A stretch of DNA of 7,349 bases from Treponema sp. (GTDB lineage Bacteria; Spirochaetota; Spirochaetia; Treponematales; Treponemataceae): contig JAEETM010000127.1 in the NCBI GenBank assembly GCA_016290335.1, positions 1-7,349 of the forward strand, written 5' to 3'. The translations under genes and the position numbers were made by a program. Under the pieces are notes generated by a model, which saw only the letters and a program-made list of their open reading frames with translations, made no database searches and was not told the DNA's origin. This document shows, piece by piece, positions 1-6,344 of this stretch (positions within the stretch are counted from its first letter, which is position 1; every line of letters begins with the position of its first letter).

Positions 1-120
1 GTCATCTTCCATTTTCTTAATAATCGCGGCGACCTCGGCTGCATCTTTTTTTGTCATTGCGGCTATATCTTCAATGCTCAATCTGGCATTTTGACGTAAC
101 AACTCAAGTATTTCTTCCAT
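1..120 (-). CDS. Lrp/AsnC-type transcriptional regulator, N-terminal fragment
   Basis: Only the first 40 residues are inside the window; the gene continues past the left edge. It starts at ATG (118-120, minus strand), and a G-rich ribosome binding site (GGGGGA, about 124-130) lies just upstream. The peptide opens MEEILELLRQNARLSIEDIA and continues as a helix-turn-helix pattern ending in a charged recognition helix (AAIIKKMEDD). This matches the start of Lrp/AsnC proteins, where ILxLLxxNARLSxEDIA precedes the winged HTH. Family members are usually about 150-165 residues with a C-terminal RAM ligand-binding domain, which cannot be seen here. It lies 86 bp downstream of the GH115 gene on the same strand and has a possible promoter of its own. 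Whether it controls that gene is unknown. Family assignment is fairly sure; ligand and targets are not. Confidence 0.75.
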   Translation of the reverse strand, partial: MEEILELLRQNARLSIEDIAAMTKKDAAEVAAIIKKMEDD

Positions 121-146
121 ATTTTTCCCCCAATAGATAATATCTT

Positions 147-174
147 ATTTTACTATTTATTGAAGGAATTGCAA
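147..174 (-). promoter_or_regulatory. Possible promoter for the Lrp/AsnC-type gene
   Basis: On the minus strand a TTGCAA box (169-174) is followed after 16 bp by TAAAAT (147-152), which is 27 bp upstream of the start codon. The -10 is close to consensus and the -35 is only partial. The gap between GH115 and this gene (121-206) shows no convincing terminator hairpin, so read-through from the GH115 gene is also possible. Confidence 0.35.
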
Positions 175-206
175 ATACCTAGAAAAGAGTTTTGTACTTT
201 TTTTGT

Positions 207-3104
207 TTATTGTACCCTGTATGTTTCCGGCGCACCAAGGTATGATTTAAGCATTGGCTTGTTAGCATTGTGGATTACAATTTTTTCCAGCACCATATTC
301 GGCGTTACAGGACTAACTTTAAGCAGATTAAGCCCCGCACGACATTCAGCATAAACAGTTGCAATACGAATATTGTTGGTAATGTCATTTCCCCATGGCT
401 GCTGGTCATCACCTACAGCAAATCGCTCAGGATCAACTGCATCCTTAAGGATTTTTTCACCATTTACATCAACCGTAAACTGTAATTTGTTGTCTTTATA
501 AGCAGGATTTGACGGATTAAGATAAAAATCAAAAGCCATAATTCCGCAGGTTTCAGCATTTTCAGAAGCATCCGTAGCTTTTACAAAATCCTCAGAAAGA
601 GCAAAGGCATATTCTACAAAAGGAGCCTTTTCAGAACCTGCTTCAAAGCTTGCAATTATATCTTTTGCCTTTACAGCGCCAAGAGTTTTTCCATAACCAG
701 GCAACAGGTCAAAAGCGTCAGAACGTAAAAAATGAGGGGCTTCCATACTGATATAATTTGTAGTCTGAATAAAGGTTCCAGCCGGGAAGTTTGTATCAGG
801 AACAGCGGCATCAACATGAAACTTTACAAGGATTCTTGCACCGTGACCGTCATCAGCAGAAATAGTCACAAGCTCAGTTTTATCGCTGTCCAAAGCAAGT
901 TTTTCGCGATTAAGCTTTACAAGGATTGTATCAATGCAGCAGCCTTCTACACCAAGATTTTCTTCATCCTTTACAATTTCCAGATTAAGCCAGCCTTCAT
1001 CCCCTGTTTTGCCACTTGTAACCTTATAGTCACAGCCTTCAACATTGCTGCAGGCAAGCTTTATACGGGCTTCATTACATTCAGGATTCTTAAACGCATC
1101 AAGATACAAATCACGGATAGTCCAATCCTGACCAGTTGTTGTAAACTCCTTTCCGTCCACCCAGGCAACAAGTCTCTTTTTTCGGGTAGGCTCAACATAT
1201 TCATAAACAGGATAATGATTATAAGCCTCGCACCAGTTACGGAAACCAAAATGTTCTGACCAGCCCATTGCATAAAAGCGGCCGTTACCAATTTTGTCGC
1301 ATTCATCAACGAGAGCCTTGTCAAAATTGCAGCAGGCGCGGACTTTATCTGCATAAACATTTGCAACCAGAGCATTATGCTGTGCGAACCAGTGATTTTT
1401 TCCGCTGTAAAGCTGCATGCGCACAATATTCATTGTTCCTACAACAGGCAGATAAACCTGACTGAAAAATCCTGCAGCCTGCTCTTCCGGAACCTTTGCA
1501 TAAAGTGCACTCGCCCTCTTAATTAAATCTTCAGTACGGGCAAGAATATAATCAGCTTCTCCAAAGTTTACAGGATGGAAGGTATCCGGCTTTATGCATT
1601 CTGTTCGGCGCATAATTGCAATTTTATTTGATTCATAAACAATGTCAGAAACTTCCTGGGCCTGCTCGGCTGTAAAATATGGAAGCTGAGTAGCAAACCA
1701 TTTATCGGTATAAGCTTTTACATCGGAATTATATTTTTCGTAATCATAACCAAGGTTCAAAAAGTATGATAATGGATATTCATTTGAGAAGATGTCGCCA
1801 ACATTAACAATCCATAAATCACGGATTCCAAACTCATAAGCCGCAGCCATCTGTTCGCGGGCCTTTGGAAGATAATTTGTATTGAGCCATTCATAGCTGA
1901 AAGGCCAGCCGTGATAATCAAAATGATAGTACATTCCGTAGCCGCCCTTGTGAGAACGCATTGACTCGGTTGGAACAGTGCGGAGGTTTCCGTGATTATC
2001 ATCGCAGAGCATAAGAGTTACGCCTTCAAGCTCAGGGTCGCCCATAAGACCTTTTGTATGCTTGTCGCCATAAAAATACGGTTCAACCTCTTTGTAAAGT
2101 GCCAGCATTCTTGGTACTTTCTGAACATCAGGATTTACATTTTCACGGATAAGGCGGTTCTGAGTTTTAAGAACATCGCGCAAAAGGTTGATATTATCTG
2201 CCAGCGTTGCATTCTTTCCAAGGATTGCAGTATCAGCTTCACCACGCATACCAACAGTGATGACATTTTCGTATTTACCATTTCGCTTAAGGCCGTCTTC
2301 CCAGAACTTTGTAATTCCCTTTTCGTTTACTCGGAAGTTCCAGGCATCTCCATAGATTGAATCAGGACCTCGAAGATGCTTGTATTCTTCACCCGCACGG
2401 CAGCAAGGCTCATGGTGGCTGGCTCCCATTACAACGCCCAGCTCATCAGCAAGCTCTGCATTTGCAAGTCCCGGACCATCATCACTAAAGCGAGAAGCCC
2501 ACATTGCAGGCCAGAGATAATTTCCCTTAAGGCGGAGAAGCAGTTCAAACACATGCTCGTACATTTTTGCATTCACGCCGCCAAAATTATGATTAGCCCA
2601 GTTACCAAAGGCCGGCCATTCATCATTTATAAAAAATCCGCGGAAGCGAACGGAAGGCTCTTTTGTAACAGTAATCCCCTCTTCCAGCTCAACAGACTCA
2701 CGGTGAGCAGGCAAAATACCAGACCAGTCAACTAATGGGGACACTCCTAAGAGTTCAGAAAGATGGAAAAGTCCGTAAATTGTTCCGCGTTTATCGCTTC
2801 CAAGGATGATGATTTTATTTGATTTTACAACGAAAATATAACACTCGCGTTTTCCCTTGATTTTTGAAAGCTCAGCAGAAAGTCCTTCTTCTGCAGCTAG
2901 CTTTTCTGCAAGTGGAGATTTGCCAAGAGTTGCAAAAAGGACAGCTTCATCCGCACCCCCATTCAGAGCACCATTTATTGAGCTGACTTCCGGCTTTTTT
3001 CCAGTAACAAGTTCTACATCACAGCAAACCTTGCCGGCAATCTTTTTTACTCCAGAAAACTCATCTTCATCACAAAAAAATCTCACATCCCCAGAAATAC
3101 GCAT
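207..3104 (-). CDS. GH115 xylan alpha-1,2-glucuronidase, probably cytoplasmic
   Basis: This 965-residue protein has the architecture of glycoside hydrolase family 115, whose members remove alpha-1,2-linked glucuronic or 4-O-methylglucuronic acid from xylan or xylo-oligosaccharides. Residues 1-145 form an N-terminal domain ending in a segment shared with other glucuronidases (GTIYGLFHLSELLGVSP, 107-123). The catalytic barrel follows, with family blocks RGFFINDEWPAFGNW (155-169), GNYLWPAMW (194-202), GASHHEPCCRAGEEY (227-241), GMRGE (285-289), CDDNHGN (367-373) and NVGDIFSNEYP (434-444). A beta-rich C-terminal region runs from about 640 to 965. These are conserved blocks; I do not assign individual catalytic residues. 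The length is in the family's normal range and the reading frame is intact. The start is well placed: AGGGGA lies 7 bp upstream of the ATG. No signal peptide or lipobox is present, and there are 19 cysteines, both pointing to the cytoplasm. The gene follows pfk on the same strand but is separated from it by a terminator. Confidence 0.9.
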   Translation of the reverse strand: MRISGDVRFFCDEDEFSGVKKIAGKVCCDVELVTGKKPEVSSINGALNGGADEAVLFATLGKSPLAEKLAAEEGLSAELSKIKGKRECYIFVVKSNKIIILGSDKRGTIYGLFHLSELLGVSPLVDWSGILPAHRESVELEEGITVTKEPSVRFRGFFINDEWPAFGNWANHNFGGVNAKMYEHVFELLLRLKGNYLWPAMWASRFSDDGPGLANAELADELGVVMGASHHEPCCRAGEEYKHLRGPDSIYGDAWNFRVNEKGITKFWEDGLKRNGKYENVITVGMRGEADTAILGKNATLADNINLLRDVLKTQNRLIRENVNPDVQKVPRMLALYKEVEPYFYGDKHTKGLMGDPELEGVTLMLCDDNHGNLRTVPTESMRSHKGGYGMYYHFDYHGWPFSYEWLNTNYLPKAREQMAAAYEFGIRDLWIVNVGDIFSNEYPLSYFLNLGYDYEKYNSDVKAYTDKWFATQLPYFTAEQAQEVSDIVYESNKIAIMRRTECIKPDTFHPVNFGEADYILARTEDLIKRASALYAKVPEEQAAGFFSQVYLPVVGTMNIVRMQLYSGKNHWFAQHNALVANVYADKVRACCNFDKALVDECDKIGNGRFYAMGWSEHFGFRNWCEAYNHYPVYEYVEPTRKKRLVAWVDGKEFTTTGQDWTIRDLYLDAFKNPECNEARIKLACSNVEGCDYKVTSGKTGDEGWLNLEIVKDEENLGVEGCCIDTILVKLNREKLALDSDKTELVTISADDGHGARILVKFHVDAAVPDTNFPAGTFIQTTNYISMEAPHFLRSDAFDLLPGYGKTLGAVKAKDIIASFEAGSEKAPFVEYAFALSEDFVKATDASENAETCGIMAFDFYLNPSNPAYKDNKLQFTVDVNGEKILKDAVDPERFAVGDDQQPWGNDITNNIRIATVYAECRAGLNLLKVSPVTPNMVLEKIVIHNANKPMLKSYLGAPETYRVQ

Positions 3105-3128
3105 AAAAATCCCCTTTTTATAAGTTGC

Positions 3129-3138
3129 ATACTAGTAT
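3129..3138. repeat. 10-bp perfect palindrome overlapping the GH115 -10 box
   Basis: ATACTAGTAT is perfectly self-complementary and overlaps the candidate -10 hexamer of the GH115 gene. A short dyad at this position could be an operator core, since a bound regulator would block polymerase. Symmetry does not continue outward beyond the 10 bp, and AT-rich DNA produces such palindromes by chance, so a regulatory role is only a possibility. Confidence 0.25.
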
Positions 3139-3163
3139 ATCAAAAAATGAAGACTTCTGCCAT
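3134..3163 (-). promoter_or_regulatory. Candidate promoter for the GH115 gene
   Basis: On the minus strand TATACT (3134-3139, five of six consensus bases) is preceded after 18 bp by ATGGCA (3158-3163, four of six). This places transcription start roughly 25 bp before the GH115 ATG. The -35 directly abuts the T-tract of the upstream pfk terminator, as expected for a compact terminator-then-promoter arrangement. An alternative pairing (TTGATA with TATAAA, 15-bp spacer, nearer the gene) is less well spaced. Confidence 0.4.
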
Positions 3164-3194
3164 AAAAAAAGATTGCCGGGTCAAGCCCGGCAAT
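3164..3194 (-). terminator. Rho-independent terminator of pfk, formed by a REP-like palindrome
   Basis: The arms ATTGCCGGG (3172-3180) and CCCGGCAAT (3186-3194) pair perfectly over 9 bp around a 5-nt loop. On the minus strand the hairpin is followed by one C and then seven T (3170-3164), the classic intrinsic terminator layout. It begins 32 bp past the pfk stop codon and so should separate pfk from the GH115 gene. On the plus strand no T-tract follows, so it is one-directional. The GC-rich stem stands out from its AT-rich surroundings and resembles dispersed intergenic palindromes of the ATTGCCGGG...CCCGGCAATGAC type. Confidence 0.85.
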
Positions 3195-3226
3195 GACATA
3201 TAGGTTTCTTCACAATGAAGTTCTAA

Positions 3227-4645
3227 CTACTTTCCTTTCTTCTGCTCGCTTGGTTTGCTCTTGGCTCCGGCAACGGCAGCGGCCATCTTTTCGCGGGCGG
3301 CCTTAATGTCGTTTACCATAAGCATTGGCTGACCAGTTGCATCAAGAGTATCGCGCCAGAAGGCTCCCTCTGGGTCAACTGCATTTCGGTGAGCTGTTAC
3401 GGCTTTTATTGGAAGATGAACAAACTTATCGTGAACAAGGCCAATTACAAGCTTTGTTTTTCCTGCCATAGCAGCGTGAACTGCATTGTTTCCAAGACGT
3501 TCACAGTAGATTGAATCGCTTGCTGTTGTAACAGAAGCACGAACCTGATAAGAAGGATCAATATATTTAAGATTGATTTCTATATTCTTTGCCTTGAAGT
3601 AATCTTCAATTCGTTTCTTTAAGAAAAGACCGATATCTGCAAGTTTTTTATTGCCGGAAGCGTCTGTAGCACCTGTAGACTGAAGTAAATCTTGTCCTGC
3701 ACCTTCAGAAACAACGATTACTGCGTGACCACGTTTTGCAAGACGGCGTTCCAGAGTTGCAAGGAAACCGTAATCTCCATCCATCTCGAAAGGAACTTCA
3801 GGAATAAGGCAGAAGTTTGTTTCGTGTGATGAAAGAGCGGCAGCAGCAGCAATAAAGCCAGCTTCACGTCCCATAAGCTTTACAAGACCAATACCGTTTA
3901 TCTGAGAAGCAGCCTCCATGTGAACAGCAGCTACTGTTTCTTTTGCCCGCTGAACGGCTGTTTCAAAACCGAATGAGCGGTCAATAAACATCAAATCATT
4001 ATCAACTGTTTTTGGAATACCAACAACGGCACATTTTAATCCTCGTTTTTCAACTTCGCAGGCAATATCATAAGCACCGCGCTGAGTACCGTCACCACCA
4101 AGAATAAAGAGCATGTTGATTCCGTCTCGTTCAAGGCAGTCAACAATATCGCTTACACGCTGTCCACCACCACGGCTTGTTCCAAGATAAGTTCCACCAA
4201 TCTTGTGAATCTCGTCTATAAGATAACGGTCAAGCTCAATCGGCTCGTAACCTGAATCAGCAAAGAAACCACGGAATCCAAACTGATAACCTTTAATTGT
4301 CTTAACACCATAACGTGTATTCAAACAGCGTACAATTGCACGGATAACATCATTCAAACCAGGACAAAGACCACCGCAGGTACAGATTCCAGCCTTTGCG
4401 TGTGTAGGGTCAAAATAGATTTTTTCGCGCGGACCGGCTTTTTCCATAAGATTTGAGGAATCAAGCACAATCGGCTTTTTTGCATCATAAACATTTATGT
4501 TTGCAATAATATAGCTGTCATCTTTTACATAGTTAGCAGTGTAGTCACCATGAACAGTCGAAAGCTTAATCGGCGATTGAATTGTACATGGTCCAAGATT
4601 TTCAATAGAAAAATCAAACTTTTCTTCGGTCATCATCATCTTCAT
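3227..4645 (-). CDS. pfkA: 6-phosphofructokinase, probably ATP-dependent (spirochaete/trypanosome/plant-like group)
   Basis: The product phosphorylates fructose 6-phosphate to fructose 1,6-bisphosphate, the committed step of glycolysis, in the cytoplasm. Counting from the ATG at 4645, it has 472 residues. The PFK core contains GGLCPGLND (91-99, nucleotide-binding glycine loop), GTSRGGG (155-161), GGDGT (183-187), PKTVDND (211-217, with the catalytic aspartate), MGREAGF (258-264, sugar-phosphate binding) and YIDPSYQVR (361-369). An N-terminal arm of about 80 residues precedes the core and the tail is lysine-rich. The glycine in GGDGT normally marks ATP use, because PPi enzymes have GGDDT. The lysine in PKTVDND is shared with PPi enzymes but also with plant and trypanosome ATP-PFKs, so ATP is the better guess. 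The start is ambiguous: the likely ribosome binding site AAAGG (4646-4650) abuts the first ATG with no spacer, so the in-frame ATGs at 4639 or 4636 are better placed. Confidence 0.9.
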   Translation of the reverse strand: MKMMMTEEKFDFSIENLGPCTIQSPIKLSTVHGDYTANYVKDDSYIIANINVYDAKKPIVLDSSNLMEKAGPREKIYFDPTHAKAGICTCGGLCPGLNDVIRAIVRCLNTRYGVKTIKGYQFGFRGFFADSGYEPIELDRYLIDEIHKIGGTYLGTSRGGGQRVSDIVDCLERDGINMLFILGGDGTQRGAYDIACEVEKRGLKCAVVGIPKTVDNDLMFIDRSFGFETAVQRAKETVAAVHMEAASQINGIGLVKLMGREAGFIAAAAALSSHETNFCLIPEVPFEMDGDYGFLATLERRLAKRGHAVIVVSEGAGQDLLQSTGATDASGNKKLADIGLFLKKRIEDYFKAKNIEINLKYIDPSYQVRASVTTASDSIYCERLGNNAVHAAMAGKTKLVIGLVHDKFVHLPIKAVTAHRNAVDPEGAFWRDTLDATGQPMLMVNDIKAAREKMAAAVAGAKSKPSEQKKGK

Positions 4646-4650
4646 CCTTT
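4646..4650 (-). promoter_or_regulatory. Ribosome binding site that argues for an internal pfk start
   Basis: AAAGG sits immediately before the first ATG of a run reading M-K-M-M-M-T. Spacing is 0 nt to the first ATG, 6 nt to the one at 4639, 9 nt to that at 4636 and 12 nt to that at 4633. Usual Shine-Dalgarno spacing therefore favours 4639 or 4636. The N-terminus would lose two or three residues with no effect on the enzyme core. Confidence 0.5.
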
Positions 4651-4668
4651 ATTATAAAGTGGTATAAT

Positions 4669-4697
4669 AGAATATAATGATTATGACTTTTTTGCAA
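4669..4697 (-). promoter_or_regulatory. Possible promoter for pfk
   Basis: On the minus strand TTGCAA (4692-4697) and TATTCT (4669-4674) are separated by 17 bp, about 24 bp upstream of the first pfk ATG. Both hexamers match only four of six consensus bases. The surrounding AT-rich sequence offers another -10 (TATTAT, 4664-4669), so the exact position is uncertain. Confidence 0.35.
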
Positions 4698-4714
4698 GGT
4701 CCTTTAAAAAATCA

Positions 4715-4743
4715 TTGAAAACGACCCTATTATATAGTAAAAT
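4715..4743 (+). promoter_or_regulatory. Sigma70-type promoter of the TAXI-TRAP operon
   Basis: TTGAAA (4715-4720) and TAAAAT (4738-4743) each match five of six consensus bases and are separated by the ideal 17 bp. Transcription would start near 4750, giving a leader of about 28 nt that carries the GGAGG ribosome binding site. It is divergent from pfk within a 132-bp intergenic region. No clear operator or riboswitch was seen between this promoter and the gene. Confidence 0.65.
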
Positions 4744-4777
4744 TGTATTCAGCATTTTTTTAATTTTGGAGGAAAAT

Positions 4778-5734
4778 ATGAAAAAATCGTCAATTATTGC
4801 AGCAGCAGTTCTTGGATTTGCACTGTTAGCAACAGGCTGTAAAGGCCCTACAAACAAAAATTACATTCTTGCTACAGGCGGAACAAGCGGTACTTACTAT
4901 CCATTCGGAGGAGCTATTGCCAACATCTGGAACACAAAAATTGAAAATATGAATGTTACGGCTCAGGCAACTGGTGCTTCTGCTGAAAACCTTCGCCTTA
5001 TCAACAAGGGAGAAGCTGAATACGGAATCGTACAGAATGACGTTATGGACTATGCTTACAACGGAACAGACTTGTTTGCTGGTGAAAAACTTGCAAATAT
5101 TATGACAATCGGAACTTTGTATCCGGAAGTTGTTCAGATTGCTGTTTCTAAAGCAAGTGGTATTAAATCAGTTGCAGATTTCCGAGGAAAACGTATTTCT
5201 GTTGGTGATGCAGGTTCTGGTGTAGAGTTCAATGCAAAACAGATTCTTGAAGGTTATGGACTTACCTTCAACGATATTAAAAAGAGCAACCTTTCTTTCA
5301 AAGAGTCTGCAGAAGGTATTCAGAACGGAACTTTGGACGGATGTTTTATTACAGCCGGTGTTCCTAACTCAGCTTTGCAGGAGCTTGCCTTTACAGCTGG
5401 TCTTATCCTTATTCCTGTAGACGGAAAAGCTGCTGATGCTATCTGTAACAAATACAACTACTACACAAAGACAATTATTCCGGCAGGAACTTACAAGGGA
5501 ACTGACACAGACACAGCTGCTCTTGCTATCAAAGCAACTCTTGCAGTTAGTTCAAAGCTTGATGAAGCTACTGTTTACGAAATGACAAAAGCTTTGTTCT
5601 CTAACCTTGATGAACTTGCAACAGCTCACGCAAAAGGAAAGGAAGTTACAGCAAAAGCCGCAATCACTGGTGTTTCTGTACCATTCCACCCTGGTGCAAT
5701 CAAGTATTATAAAGAAATTGGATTAATGAAATAA
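4778..5734 (+). CDS. TAXI-family TRAP transporter substrate-binding lipoprotein
   Basis: This 318-residue protein is the solute-capture component of a TAXI-type TRAP transporter. It binds a small, probably anionic, solute in the periplasm and hands it to the membrane permease. The N-terminus has a lysine pair, a hydrophobic stretch (6-18) and a lipobox ending LLATGC with the lipidated cysteine at residue 21. Alanine at -3 is a relaxed, spirochaete-like lipobox. The mature protein opens with the family hallmark ILATGGTSGTYYPFGGAIA (30-48). Further family-like segments are ATGASAENLRLINKGEAEYGI (64-84) and DFRGKRISVGDAGSGVE (134-150). The start is the ATG preceded by GGAGG (4768-4772, 5-nt spacing). 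An in-frame TTG at 4715 would add 21 residues but coincides with the -35 box, so it is rejected. It is the first gene of the operon. Substrate is unknown; some characterised TAXI proteins bind glutamate or related dicarboxylates. Confidence 0.92.
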   Translation: MKKSSIIAAAVLGFALLATGCKGPTNKNYILATGGTSGTYYPFGGAIANIWNTKIENMNVTAQATGASAENLRLINKGEAEYGIVQNDVMDYAYNGTDLFAGEKLANIMTIGTLYPEVVQIAVSKASGIKSVADFRGKRISVGDAGSGVEFNAKQILEGYGLTFNDIKKSNLSFKESAEGIQNGTLDGCFITAGVPNSALQELAFTAGLILIPVDGKAADAICNKYNYYTKTIIPAGTYKGTDTDTAALAIKATLAVSSKLDEATVYEMTKALFSNLDELATAHAKGKEVTAKAAITGVSVPFHPGAIKYYKEIGLMK

Positions 5735-5735
5735 A

Positions 5736-6305
5736 ATGCTTTCTTCCCATAATGATGTGGAAGCAAAGGTTTGCCGCAGTAAACAAATTGCTTTGATTAT
5801 TGCGGCAGTTACAATTCTTCTTGCAGGAGCATTCTTCTTTGTTCCTGCAAAAACCGTTCTTTCCATCTCCAACAGAAAAAATCCAAAAGAAAGGTTCTAT
5901 TCGGTTGAAGGTGCAGAGTACGGTTTTTGTATTTCTTATACACATTCAGTAAACAAAGGCAGGGTGCATGATTATTACAGACCTTCACCCGACCACAAAT
6001 TGATTCTTGACCGTACAGTTTTTGTGTCTTATGGTGCAGGAATCCCGGAACCGGAAGAAACAAAAGGTGCAGTTTTTACGGTTCTTCCCAATGGCTATGA
6101 AATAAGCGGATTAAACAGGATTGTCCCCAAGCTTGTAATGGCTGTAGGTCTTATTGCAGAACATTCAATTGCTTTTTTAGATGATGAAGATTCAGCCAAT
6201 CTCAATGAGCATTTTTTGAAAAATTATTTTGCACCACAAACAGGTATTATTTTGAAAATTGAAAGGGTTTCCCTTTTTGAATATATAAAAACTGAAAAAA
6301 TATAA
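5736..6305 (+). CDS. DUF1850 protein, TRAP-associated membrane-anchored accessory
   Basis: This 189-residue protein begins one base after the stop of the binding-protein gene and has no good ribosome binding site, which suggests translational coupling. One hydrophobic segment (about 18-37, IALIIAAVTILLAGAFFFVP) should anchor it, with the remainder on the periplasmic side. It shows the DUF1850 pattern: an FxISYTHSV block (64-72), then a FVSYGAGIPEPEE block (96-108). DUF1850 genes commonly sit between the TAXI binding protein and the fused permease, exactly as here, so a role in assembling or operating the transporter is plausible, though its biochemical function is not established. After HSV, family members often have a PVxE-like sequence; here it reads NKGRVHDYYRP, a possible divergence. 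The C-terminal half contains a probable amphipathic helix (130-143) and an acidic stretch (149-158). Confidence is good for the family and low for function. Confidence 0.75.
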   Translation: MLSSHNDVEAKVCRSKQIALIIAAVTILLAGAFFFVPAKTVLSISNRKNPKERFYSVEGAEYGFCISYTHSVNKGRVHDYYRPSPDHKLILDRTVFVSYGAGIPEPEETKGAVFTVLPNGYEISGLNRIVPKLVMAVGLIAEHSIAFLDDEDSANLNEHFLKNYFAPQTGIILKIERVSLFEYIKTEKI

Positions 6306-6344
6306 AAACATAATAAAAAAACTGAAAAGGAGGCTTTGATTTTT

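Noticed and set aside
732..1259. A 175-codon open frame on the plus strand, plus several shorter ones within 160-3123.
   Set aside because: They lie antisense inside the clear GH115 gene, have no family resemblance or ribosome binding site, and look like by-products of its codon use.
1061..1426. A 121-codon open frame on the minus strand inside the GH115 gene.
   Set aside because: It is on the same strand but in a different frame from an intact conserved catalytic protein, so it is an out-of-frame shadow.
4715..4777. A 21-residue N-terminal extension of the TAXI protein from a TTG start.
   Set aside because: The TTG is part of the -35 box of the likely promoter, no ribosome binding site precedes it, and the ATG at 4778 has GGAGG plus an immediate lipoprotein signal peptide.
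5700..6063. Two overlapping minus-strand frames opposite the DUF1850 gene.
   Set aside because: They have no recognisable domains and lie opposite a gene with a family match and operon context.
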